A stretch of 60,000 bases of DNA from Liolophura sinensis (Eukaryota > Mollusca > Polyplacophora > Chitonida > Chitonidae), in the NCBI RefSeq assembly GCF_032854445.1, contig NC_088295.1, positions 62,975,249-63,035,248 on the forward strand, given 5' to 3'. The translations under genes and the position numbers were made by a program. Under the pieces are notes generated by a model. That model had not been told where the DNA came from. It was given only the letters and a program-made list of their open reading frames with translations, and made no database searches. Shown here piece after piece: positions 10,641-22,266 of this stretch (position 1 is the first letter of the stretch; each line of letters starts with the position of its first letter).

Positions 10641-11810
10641 CAATCACGGTGTTAGTTAATAAGTTCATGTATTAACCGACGATAAGACGCCAAATAGATA
10701 ATATGGTGCATCTGTTTAGTCTCCATGACAACAAACATTGCCTTAATGTTTAAGACGATTGTCTGATGCCTGGTCAAATGGCACTGTTCAAAGATGTATG
10801 CTGATGGAGAAGGAACAAAGACAAGCACACAAAACAGAAATGTTAATGCATAGTAGCTCGAGGCGTTAATCTTCATGATTCTCCAGCATATACGAATAAA
10901 TGTTTATATGACTTAACGTCACATCGGCAATTACCAGCCATATCGTGGCGGCAGCTTATCTGTATGTTGATTAATTTGCGAGAAAGGGCAGGGGAAGGGG
11001 TGGAGATTTGGAAGCGTACACAATGAGCAGAGAGTTTTCTGTAATGCACGCGTCCATGAGCCCGTGATTTTGTGTTGTACACATCAATGTTCAGTATCCA
11101 TTGTCCATGCCTTAAACACTGGTTAATCCACTCATTCTTTGATACAGGTCAAGGCCTACACACACATATATCTGATTATGATTAACTCTAACTAACATTA
11201 TTAACTCCATGGTTTAAGTAGGGTTCATTGTGCTAGGAAATAAAAGACCGATGACATTCAGTTCACTTATGTTTCATACCATGTATCGCCTTCAATATTT
11301 TGACCATTACTATATTAGGGGAAAAGATGTCTTACTTTCCATTAGAACAACTTTCTTACATTAGGCGACGATTAGTCGCCGCCCGTGTTTACGTTTCCCA
11401 CATGTAATCGGCCTTTATTGGTTCTGGAAAAAAGCAGATGTCTTATGACCATCGCATTTCTTTACGAAATGCTCAGTTAGACATTCTGTTGATACATATT
11501 CACAACAGGCGCGGGCATCCAAAACATGGCCAAATACCAGCTCACATACCTCGATACACCAGTTTTTTCAGTAATATACTTGTGAAGTTGGTTCGAATGG
11601 TCACAATACTCTGAGGGTCTAACAAATCCTTCAAGGCAAGATATGCACAATTCTATATCTGAACTGAATATAACCCTTTGGTTGTAGAGTCGGCGTGACA
11701 TGAAACCTTCGTGACTTTGTACAAATACAAGTCCAGATAAGGTGTACTATTTCGAGAAGCTCCATCTTCCTTTGAATCCAGCGAAGGTGGACATATAACT
11801 TTGACAGCCA
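10641..11810. other. No recognisable gene
   Basis: Only frames under 75 codons occur. A short GGCGACGATTAGTCGCC hairpin lies near 11365. Nothing else is supported. Confidence 0.5.
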
Positions 11811-12068
11811 TTAATATATATGGGTTGTTAAAAGAGAGCAGATAGTCAATCTATCGTTTAATGAATGAGAAAGAATGAGCCTGAAAAAGATTACTGTTTG
11901 ATAACTTCTGTATACAGCAACATTCACACGAGGATTACGTAGGTGAGCCAAACTGGGGGCGTAATTTGTGTCCACAGGAATACCTATATATTGTTGATAT
12001 ATGGTGTCGCAGAATTTCACACAGATGTTACTTATGGGAAATTCAATGAACTTGATGAAAAATCCCAT
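11811..12068 (-). pseudogene. Retroelement reverse-transcriptase fragment
   Basis: The first 43 codons of this minus-strand stretch (12068-11940) read FCDTIYQQYIGIPVDTNYAP with flanking SNICVK and SLAHL. This matches the RT palm-domain block around IYxQxxGIPMGTNCAPLLAD, found in many invertebrate retroelement proteins and possibly Penelope-like. The usual M-G of GIPMGTN is V-D here, C is Y, and similarity ends just after the block. No catalytic YxDD follows and no endonuclease is visible. It is a decayed remnant next to the (TA)n tract. The class of retroelement is uncertain. Confidence 0.6.
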
Positions 12069-12264
12069 GAATACTAACCGTTGTATGAAGTGGAAACCGA
12101 AGACGGTTTTGTTGCTTTATATACGCTCATGCAACTAGGCGGAGCATATTATGTTATAGCGATTTTGTCCGTCTGTCCGTCCCTATATGTGTTCGGGCTA
12201 TATCTCCAATTGTTTTTTTCCAATTGCAATTTTCCTATGGATATTATATATATTATATATAGGA

Positions 12265-12449
<185 letters not shown>

Positions 12450-12550
12450 TTTTCATTTGGTGGACACATTTGTCCTTTTGCCCTGTTTTCATGATAGCCA
12501 TATACCCATTATCGACATCCATGAAGATTCCCCTCAAAGGTTATACTCAC

Positions 12551-12777
12551 CACAAAGGGATATGTCCTTATCCTATGAACGTCTAGTTCTTCAGTTTCAC
12601 GTATTGAGTTTTCAAGAATCCATATGAAGTTGACGTCTGTATCTTTCACAATTACACAGTAGTACTTTTGCCAAATGACTGTATCTTTGGCATTGCCTTC
12701 GTTAAGAACGTTGTACAGCGTACTTACCCTCCAATAAAGCCAGCTTTGTACGGGAGTTTGTGCATTTTTGGAAACCA
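12551..12777 (-). CDS. Candidate unassigned exon
   Basis: On the minus strand an open frame runs from a possible acceptor (CCCGGTTGTAG, ending at 12778) to a consensus donor (TTTGTG|GTGAGTATAA, exon end 12551). It encodes a protein-like stretch containing [20 protein letters not shown] followed by [14 protein letters not shown] second donor-like GGGTAAGTAC lies near 12720. WIL followed by EE faintly recalls the last strand and helix of lipocalins, but spacing and cysteines do not fit, so no function is assigned. It could be chance or a gene remnant. Confidence 0.2.
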
Positions 12778-15700
12778 CTACAACCGGGAAGGTATGTGTA
12801 CACATAAACTAATTTTTTTAAAGAAAAGCAGTGTTTTAAATAGTAATCCAGAGTGTAGGTCCTTGCAGAGAATTTGATAGTAATAACTCTTGCGGACAAA
12901 AGTGATTTTGTTTAAAGTTGTGTTGGCAGTATCAATAACGTATTTTTTCTGAAGATCATCAAGTACGTTTAGCACGGTAGGTGTCCTATAGAATGTATTA
13001 CTTGGACATTAAGTATTTGTATGGTGGACTGCATGTACACCTTTTTTCACTACCAGCTCAAGTCAAGTGTCAACGAGGTTCTATTTTCTCCTGTCGTGAC
13101 CAATTTTTAGTAAAACCTTTTATGTGCTTAGGGAATAATTATTAGCTCTGATATTTATATTTCTCAGCTCTCTATACTTAAGATCGTCATGTTTTACAAT
13201 GTTACAGTTACCAGTCATGGCATGTTTACATGGAGCGTAAGTAAAGTCTGACGAGTATGGAATCATCTCCTTACGCGTGTCACACTGGCTTTACAACTAC
13301 AACTATTTGTTACCGCGCTTATCTCCAATCGGCGGCACGACCCATTCCATTCGCCAGTCCAAGTTCTCAGGATTTGCCTCCTTTGCCTCCGAAGTGGTTA
13401 AGTAGATTCATGAGACACTGTCTAAGGAGAGGTATAATTACCTTTAGTATATGCTACATCACTGGAAACCGTTGAATGTTTTTTTTTTTACTTCCAAATA
13501 ATTAATTTGTATATATTTATGAGCGAGTTGATGATGCCAATTCTACTAATCAAAGTATGAACTTTGTATGATTTTGTAAGTGAAGTTTTCTGCTTTATGG
13601 CCTGAAAAAATTTATTTGGATCATTTGCCTGGCAATTTTCTGTTCGCTCTGGAATTGGTGTACAACAAAGTATACGTATATAGTACGATGGGTTTAGATA
13701 CAATGTCTGGAATAGTAGACTGGTCCAGGCATGACTGGCTTACAGAAGACTAGATAAACTTATGAAAGGAATCTTTCTGTGGCATGAATTATTACAAAAC
13801 TTGAATAGTATTTTAATTACTACTTCAATATATAACTTCAGACGTAGTTTTCCCCTCCTCTTTGCCATTGTATACAACTTCAAACGTGCTCGAGGCGTTT
13901 AATTTGATATGAACAAAGTTCTTTTCCCGACTGCTTGAAATGAAACAGAGAACAAGGAATGGGTTTTCTTTGAGTTATTAATTCACAATGCTCGCTCATC
14001 GTTAAGGGTTCAGACATTAATCAGGATAGAAAAGGTCTTTTTTGCTTTCTCCATAGAGCTTTTAGGAAATTACATTTGTTAGTGCACAGGAAATGAAGAT
14101 GTCGTGCTGAAATGCGGACAAAAGCGTATTGTCAGCGGTCTCGCTGACCACCGCAAATGCCATAACTGGCATAGGGATTTATTTGATTCTTGTTAACGCC
14201 ATACTATAGAGAAAACGACGTGCCCTGGATAAACCATCAACCCTTAGCAAGTTGCTTGGGGACTTTTCCACGTGTGATGTTCAGATTTGCACGTTCCATT
14301 TTGGGAAAACAAAGTGGTTAGAACGTTAGATTCCAGAAATCGTCGATAGGGTTACTATCACAGACTGATGAACATAGACTTATCCAGCAGTTTTTTGTTA
14401 AATCCTTGGAATTATACGATGTATGTTGAAAATTTCGACCTGCTTGTAAAAGTACATAAACGTGTTTTCAAAGGCAAGTTTCGAGATATGACGTTATAAC
14501 AACAGAGTGACGCCCTTTTATGACATGACGTCGTTGCCTTATACCTAGGTAGTGTCTGTCTGCAAATTTTTATATGGGTTGATATATAGAATATAGAAAA
14601 CTAATTAAGAAGGATTAGATTTATCTGAATTTTATTCTTGGGCGAATATGGGTTCCCAATATTATAATAATGCAGAAATAATGATGTTTTGCTGGAAGTC
14701 TGATCCAAACACTCATGCTGTAATGTTAAAAGATAGTCAAGTGGCCCTGCCATGTTGTAAAGAAGGGACGTCATATTGCACTGATGTTGGGTCTTCTTGT
14801 GTTGTCGGAATGACTAAAAGCATACTTGGTTTTTAGAAAGGAAAGCGCCTTTAACGACTTGACGACATACGCAGCTACAAGCAAACTTAACTAAGTGACT
14901 GAAACCTGTTTTGTCAACCAGTCCGCGTTCTCCCACGTTTAGCCTCAATCAAAGCGCACTTCTTCATCAACACAATCTCAAAACAAATAAGCTATTAATA
15001 ATAAAACTGGTGATACACAGAGGGTTTTATCAGACTGGAAAGCACACCTTAAATTTGAAAAAGTTTTTTTCAAAGGCCATTTTCTATTTGCGTTGATGAT
15101 GTTAAATTATTCATCTGATATAAACAGTAAAGGATGAAAAGTAGGAGATGAAATTACGGACAAATTTTCAGTAGTAAGTGCTTAGGTTAACAGAGAATGG
15201 TACAGAGAGCGCTCCCAACAGTAAAAAATATCTCTGAAATTCAGATTAATAAGTTCTGCTGGTGAGATTTAATTTCTACTTTTGCCCTTCATATCATGGT
15301 ACAGTAACGGGACTTGCGCATCCCGCAGAAGAGTCCGAGATTCCCTCCAAAGCATCATAACGTTCTCTGGAATGCAAGGGAAGAAGGTTTTCCCCATTGA
15401 TAACAGCAATTTTGTGTCTAGATTATTTACAATGGCAAGTGTAGTGCACACTCCAGTCCATGGCAGCTGTATTCAGACTGTGCGAACCAAATTTCAACAC
15501 AACTCAATTTTCTCGTCAATTTCGAAATATCCCTCACTTTGGGAAAAAATCCTTCAAACTCGATTTTTGCACATAGAGATTTTGATAACAAAAAGTGTAA
15601 ATACTTTAACTTTTAATTACGAATTACAGCAAAAAAAAAGTTCGCGGCAAGATTGATCGACTTCTGTACGCATAGATTTTAGAATCTCAGAATTTGACAT

Positions 15701-15892
15701 TTGGAAAGTGGTGTTCTGAATAAAAATATTGGAAAATATAGGATGAAATAAGGTGAAATTGGAGAACATCATATTCTGTGCATTTCTCTCCCTGTATACC
15801 CTTTTTTAATCATTTCATTTTGAACCTCAGTGCCACTGCGGCCCACTGCATTATGAGGAAGACTTAGTTTCCGCAGCAGAACCGTATTGAAT
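12778..15892. other. No recognised gene
   Basis: The stretch contains one degraded SINE (14178-14310) and chance-length frames up to 124 codons (15282-15656 +, unrecognised). A proline-rich 72-codon frame at 13257-13475 has no recognised domain. Confidence 0.5.
14178..14310 (-). repeat. Degraded SINE A-prime remnant
   Basis: It starts TTTATTTGATTCTTGTTAAC and contains AAACCATCAACCCTTAGCAA and the CTTTTCCACGTGTGA block shared in order with other A-prime copies. Confidence 0.4.
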
Positions 15893-16115
15893 CTATTTGA
15901 TTGATTGATTTTTTTTATTGGTGTTTTACGCTGCATTCAGGAATAATTCACGTGGTGGGAAGAAAACGGTGAGTGCTCTGGGGAAATCTACGACCATCCA
16001 GAGGTTTCTGCCAGTCCATCCCACATACGAGAGGAAGCCAGCGCGAGCTGGAACTCGCAGCAACCACACTTGCATGCTAACCACATCAGATACGGTGGCC
16101 CTCAGCACTCTGTTA
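15893..16115 (-). repeat. SINE family A, near complete with tRNA-like head
   Basis: Tail and GGTGTTTTACGCTGCATTC are at the left. The right end has GAGCTGGAACTCGCAGCAAC, which in reverse complement carries a degraded B-box. It is truncated in the middle relative to 34678-34915. Confidence 0.7.
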
Positions 16116-16544
16116 TGATGTTGGCTAATGTATATTTTAATTTTTATTTAATTTCTAAGAGGGGATTATCAGAGTTGAGTTGCATAAATATAGAACAATA
16201 ATGTTTTCTATCAAGGATATCTCCAGCTTTGTCAGATTACACGTACTTAGGTCATGGCTATTAATGGCGCCAGCTGTGGCTGTAAATGGAAATTTTAAAT
16301 AGACATAAAAGACACTATTATTTTAACATTGTTCTGTATTTGCTTATACCATTGGAGTTTGTTTATATCATCGCCGCGCTGAACAGTTTACCTGAGTGTG
16401 GACAATTTTTATACGTCCATAGAGGAAACTACAGCTACCCCGCACATACTCACGGTCCAGTTATTAGTAACCTCTTGTCATCAGGAGGTTACCATGTACG
16501 CTTAGGTTTTACCTAGGTCTTAACAATTTTAGTCATTATGACGA

Positions 16545-16842
16545 CAAAGTCGTTCGGTGTGTGTATATTTATATATTGTATCTTCTTGTGGCAGGGCGAG
16601 TCCATGCCACCAAAATGCTACCGCCACTGAAGTATTATTTTGAAGACATTAGACATGACACTCCACAGTCACATTATACTGACACTGGGTCAAACAGTCG
16701 TGTTTGCTTTGCTTTAACCTCTCAGTGATGAGCGCCAATTGAAGCAGCAACAAGTGCCATTTTTACAGTCTTTGGTATTATCGGACCAAGAGAGCCTGGC
16801 TTCGAGGCGGACCCTTTAACCACTAGACTACTGAAGCTGTCC
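16545..16842 (-). repeat. SINE family B copy
   Basis: The reverse complement matches 58865-59150 through the GGCATGGACTCGCC block, ATGCCACAAGAAG-type sequence and GTGTCAGTATAATGTGACTG. Its right end (CTTCGAGGCGGACCC then TTTAACCACTAGAC) is an inverted tRNA 5-prime half with an A-box. Confidence 0.7.
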
Positions 16843-17115
16843 TGTTATATTTGTGAAAAGCGCTCCTGAGCGCTCTATGTACGTCAGGTAGAAGGGAGAG
16901 AACTCTTTAACTTCTCCATGAATATCCAAGGTCGACTGACGTACAGAGATTCTTCTTAGCCGTCGGTGATTTCTGTTTTTATTGTACTGATTATTGTCAT
17001 GATGAGTACATAATGACCGACTAAATATGGAGGCCTTTAACTTTAAACTTCAAGTGAAAAAAGCCTTCCCTAAATTCATTATGTAATATGATTATTTAAT
17101 AATTTAACACGTGAG

Positions 17116-17226
17116 ATTTATTTATTTATTTGATTGGTGTTTTAAGCTATACTGAAGAATATTTCACTTATACGACGGCGGCCAGCATTATGGTGGGAAG
17201 GAACAGGGCAGAGCCCAGGGGATTAA
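17116..17226 (-). repeat. SINE family A, partial
   Basis: It has a (TTTA)n tail, GATTGGTGTTTTAAGC and ACGACGGCGGCCAGCATTAT. It ends after the GCAGAGCCCAGGGG block. Confidence 0.75.
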
Positions 17227-17865
17227 CACGTGTGATGCAGACAATTCTTATTTTAATTTTAACTGATATATTGTATACATTCAGTATACGTGCAGGTAAC
17301 GGCGTAAAAGCTAAATAACTGATAGAGACGTCGAAATGTTCACTGAAGCCACAATCATTTCCTCGCCTACAGGATGTAAATTTATGAAATATATGAATAA
17401 AGAAAACGCGACAAGAAACGTTATATTCCATTAGGGTCCCATCCTGCATGAGTCTTCTTCATGGGAGACTCAGAAAGTGTGGTACTATCTCTTCTGGTAG
17501 TCAGCATGAGAGGATAGGACATTTACTGGGGATTCAGTATCAGAATATTGTCAGGATGCCCCAGTCAGACGTATAACAACACATATATTCACATTAGAAA
17601 GCCATTTACGAGGAATCAGAGTTATGTTACAATCAATTTGGAGACGCAGAAAGTACAACATTAAATGGAAGATACAACTTTATCAACAAACTCCACAGAA
17701 TGTCTTTATTGCTAACTGGATAACCGGCCATGCTGAAGGTTTAGGTCTTCTGACGATGCTTAAAGCACACAAGTAATTATGGTTATGAGGGAGGGTTATG
17801 CTTATAGTTACCATACATGTGTCGAAGGGAGATGGTTTATTCTGGGAACTCCACTATTCATAAAC

Positions 17866-17938
17866 CTGTATAACCGCCGTTGTATAAGTGAACATGTCTT
17901 GAGTATCTTAAACACCAGTCAAGTAAAATAATGAATAA
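17866..17938 (+). repeat. SINE family A/A-prime 3-prime end
   Basis: It reads GCCGTTGTATAAGTGAACAT then GTCTTGAGTAT, AACACCAGTCAAG and an A-rich tail. Confidence 0.6.
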
Positions 17939-18189
17939 GGGAACACACCTTAATAACTCACATGTATAGTATTTTAAGTACAGTTGAGCGTTCGAACTCT
18001 TTTGTCGCTAAAGGTATAAAAAGTCCTACTGTATCATGTCACTTGTCGAATATGTTTGGCAATTATTTCTGAATATATTTACTATAACCATTTAGCGGTA
18101 AAAAAGGTCGAAACGAAATCCACTTATAAATGACTTTTCGGCAGAAGTAATTGTGATGTTCAGCCAAAGATTCGTTGTTTGTTGTTTAT

Positions 18190-18425
18190 GCGCAGGTCAC
18201 TCTAATGGGTGGAGGAAATTGGATGAGATTTCCTGCGTGTGCATGACGTAACGGCCTACGTGATGGAGGACAAGCGGTCTTCAACAAACTATAAGCTGCG
18301 CAAACGGCTCTGAGAAAGGAGTAATGTAAGATCAGAGGAACTGACAAACTTCCCTCCCAAGGGCCGGGATTGAACTCATACCTCATGCATCTCGTGGTTT
18401 GAAGATACGTAGCTAAATACCGCAC
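18190..18425 (-). repeat. Degraded SINE with tRNA-like head
   Basis: The right part contains GGCCGGGATTGAACTCATAC (inverted B-box) and CATCTCGTGGTTTGAAG. It resembles the head at 59485-59560. The left part has the AATGGGTGGAGGAAATTGG block. Confidence 0.45.
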
Positions 18426-19597
18426 ATTCCTGGTGTTTCAAAACGTCAGAGAGACGGACTAGGGTGAACTCGAACAGTATATTCATTAGCGTTTAACCTC
18501 GTTCAAATAACATGTCATGCATCTCACCTTCATTTGTCTTCTTTGGGGCAAAACTCGTGTTAAACCTTTGCGTGCACTGTCCGTTTATTTTTTCTCCGCA
18601 CAATATAGTTTTGTCACGCCGTGTCGCAAGGGGCAAGGGTTGGCGTTAACCCTATTTGGCGTGCAAAATAGGAAAAATAAAATATGGCATGGAAACGGAC
18701 GCCACCTTGATCAGGGCCCTCGATCTGGCGTCTGCCCCTCACAATACCCATCCTCCATCCCACGATTATGCTTTTAAATTCCGTAAAGGAGATTCCGACG
18801 CGACAACAGGATTTCAGACTTTCATCTGGCAGGCAAATTACATGTGACAAGAGCGACGGAAGAATGTAGCTTTTTGCGCCGAGAACGGCTTTCAGCACGG
18901 AACTCTTCGCAACCAGGTTTGACATATCCCATTATACAGCTCATTTCCAGGGATTAGCTAAGAGTCTGGAGGCCATGGACAGAGGTTCTGCAAACTTGAT
19001 GAGAATACTAATATTGGCGATAATTTGAATTTACTGTGTATTGCGTAAATTACATTACTTTTATCTGGAAAACTTCGATGTATTTTAGAGAATGTAACAC
19101 AAAACCAGTCGTCTGAGAGTCTAGATTTAGCGCTGAAAGATTAGAGATTTTATCTCGGCATCGCAGACGTAGGCGATGAAGTTCCTTAATGGCAATTGGG
19201 AGGTATTTAATGACAATATATACAATATATATACAATATACAGAGCAATTCATTTCAATTTATTTCCATACGACTCTGTTTAGCATTTTTTAAACGAGGA
19301 AAGGTTGTACTTTTGGAGTCAGTGTAAGGCATCTAGCTTGTCTATAGGATAACTCTGATAAAAGAGATTTACCCAAACTAGATGTAAATTGTTAGACTAC
19401 CCTTGCTTCAAGTTTTAAAAAACAGGTTTTTGTATTCAACCGATAACTCATCTTCTGGTGAATAATCTCTAATCCAGCTATCGGAAGTTAATCGGGATCC
19501 CAACGAAGGATGGTAGTTTACTCGAGAAACATGTTCGGCCTAGTGTAAGTATGGAAGCCGATAATGGACATCTCGCCATCTCGACTTTTCTAATACG

Positions 19598-19767
19598 AGG
19601 CGAGGCAGCGAGGCAGCGAGGTAACGAGATAGCGAAGCGCGGTAACGAGGTAGCGAAGCGAGGTAACGAGTTAACGAAGTTGCGATGCAAGGCAGCGAGA
19701 TAGTGATGCGAGACAGCGAGGTAGCGAGACACATAATTTCGCTGCCTCGCTGCCTCGCTGCCTCGCC
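19598..19767. repeat. 8-bp-period GCGAGGCA array with inverted ends
   Basis: Degenerate octamers (AGGCAGCG, AGGTAACG, AGATAGCG, AAGTTGCG) run to about 19730. After an 11-bp break (CACATAATTTC) comes CGCTGCCTCGCTGCCTCGCT, the inverse of the start. The first 23 or so bases and the last 26 could pair as a long GC-rich hairpin. Minus-strand LPR/ATS-rich frames here are repeat artefacts. Confidence 0.8.
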
Positions 19768-22266
19768 TTTTGCAAAGCTCGATTACAATTAAGAGAAGAA
19801 ACTCTCATTGCATCGTGCCATTTATACAGTATTATATTTTTCTTTCGGAAAAATATCGATCATGGTAATATTTGCTGAACTTCAATGGAATGGAAATTTA
19901 AAAGCATATTGTATGACGCTTAGAGAACCGTAGAAACAGTGTCAGTCATGGATATTGGAGTAGCTGAAAGGAAACCGCCCAGTAATTCCATTACATTATG
20001 ATGCTGAATATAACAAGAGCTATGGAGTTCGCGTCACTCTTGATGAATGCAACATTACAAGCCACACAGATAAACCACGAACGAGAGAAAACACACGCCA
20101 TTTGAAAATTATACAAAGAAATAAAAGAAAAACGAGGAAATCTTTGAGCGTAGCTAAAAAGTTACACTTGTCGAAATGCCTATAAATAATGTCCTTGTCC
20201 CTATTTTTATTCCCATTGAATTTAACCAAATGGTAAAATCAGAGAATTTACCGGATGGAGAACATAATTATTTCTGGCAAGTCATCAATCCTAGCTCGAA
20301 GGCAAGTGAGCAGGCGGGAGCAGGAACTACCAATTCACGCGTTCTTTTCACTACCTCCCATTACCGACTCAGTCCGGGATCACCATATTTCACACTGTCT
20401 CCTCAGTTTCTTACAGCCTTGTTGCATAACCGTCAGGAAGGTGATGTTGTAAATATCACATCGAAGAAGCAGGTTCTCAGGGTGACATGGGATTTGCGAA
20501 TTCAAAGCTAGTAATATAATAAATCATGATGCAGATAGAGGTGTCAAAGATTGATCTTAAATGATTACTGCATCTTGCATTATTCAGTTTGCAACATGCA
20601 GCCAGTGGCGCAAATAAGGCTAATTAAAGCGATCACAGTGCCTTATCATCAACTACAGCGGCTTTTCCAGTCACCTTGGTTTGACCTCTGCTCGCTGAGA
20701 AATCTTTCAAGTCCGGGTTTGTTTGGAGCAATGTGGCTAAATCCTTAGCGACCGTTGTTAGGCCCGGTAATCCCCAGCTACCTTTTGCTTTGTTATGTGT
20801 ACATGTTTTCCATCATTTCATTTCAACCTATATGAATGACGGGAGGCAACATGGCTGCAGAAAGTGCAGTTCCAATAAAATGACACGTGCATCTTATAAC
20901 GGTTTTTTAAATGTAGGATGCGAAGGAGCCTCTTAATTACCATATTACGATGCATGGAAGTTGAAAAAAACCTACTTTTTAATCCGTCGTTCTTAATTAC
21001 TTCCGACTGCTTCCCTCAAAAGTATTTCATCCATATCCTGTGTACCCATGGATTTGTTTGTTCATTTCTTCTTATTATCAATCAACCAGTCATTCATTCA
21101 ATCATATATTTTTTCATACACAACGCACTGAACAAATTTCAGCCCACGAGAAGAACTCATTTTGCGAGAAATTCTAACAACCAACGGCATAGACACACAA
21201 ATCATGCTGAAAGAACGATCGTTTTATTTTCTAACAGTTAACCGCAGTTTGGTTTGAAACACAGTCATATTGCTATATACAATCACAAAATGTTCCATAC
21301 GTTATCGTATTTCATTTGTGGGCACAGTGAAGACTCAGCCAGAGCTTGATCATTCGCGAGTCACACGCACCACCAAGAAAGCCTCACACATAATGTCAGT
21401 GGAGGCAATGTATGTTTGGCTACTCAGTGATATATTAACAAGAATATATGTGTATATACTGTGTCCACATTGCATATTATAATGGGTAACAACTCCTGGC
21501 TATATAATAATACTATAGGTGCACACTGACCACATTCTCCATTCGACTATAAAATGATCTCAGGCTAACAGCGACTATGGGGGTTAGACAAGAGACGTGA
21601 GGTATTTCCTTCATGTTGGCTGGATTGAAGCTTTCTTCATCTAGTTAAAACCATGTACCAACCAAAACTCTTCTGGGATTGGAAGATCATTGGGATGAGA
21701 GTAGATACGTGTATGGAGTTTTGTAACACCAGTTTCATAACAATCACATGTGCGTGTAGCGAATATTTTGTAGGGAAAGCTGCTGGGGAGCACTGTTTTT
21801 TGTGCGTGCTTTTTTTTGTTGTTTTGTTGACCTTGCACAGTCCGCGATTCCGTCCCGGAAATTCTAGAGGAACTGGAGCTACACTGTAAGGGAAATGCAC
21901 TGACCCAGATTTGGGAACTATGACGTCACAGGTGGACGACCGCCCTCAATGTCAGTGTAAAGAGCCATTTGTCATTTTGGGAATGCCAAACGAACTTCTC
22001 TCTACATCAACATTCCTGTCAAATATTGATGTACATGACACAAGTGTCCTACGTGAGAGCCTCGGTAATCATCTCTAGCGTTCAGCTGCACCGGGCGCGG
22101 TCGCAGGCTGTTCCCCTTCAGGGAAATGGTCATTAATTTTGATGAACTCAGTTTGATCTTATCACGGAACATTTGACAACAACTGTGCATTGTGAACCGT
22201 TGACCATATTTAAACATTTCTGTGTCAGTGTACATGTACTCAGATTTCAGTGTGATTTGTATACGC
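19768..22266. other. No recognisable gene
   Basis: Unassigned frames of 111 codons (20176-20511 +) and 107 codons (20918-21241 +) show no motif. The stretch includes the 3-prime flank of the SK locus, where no poly-A tract is seen directly after its stop. Confidence 0.5.

Noticed and set aside
19478-19734. Minus-strand frames rich in SLPRFATSLPR-type repeats
   Set aside because: They are produced by the octamer array; several frames are open at once.
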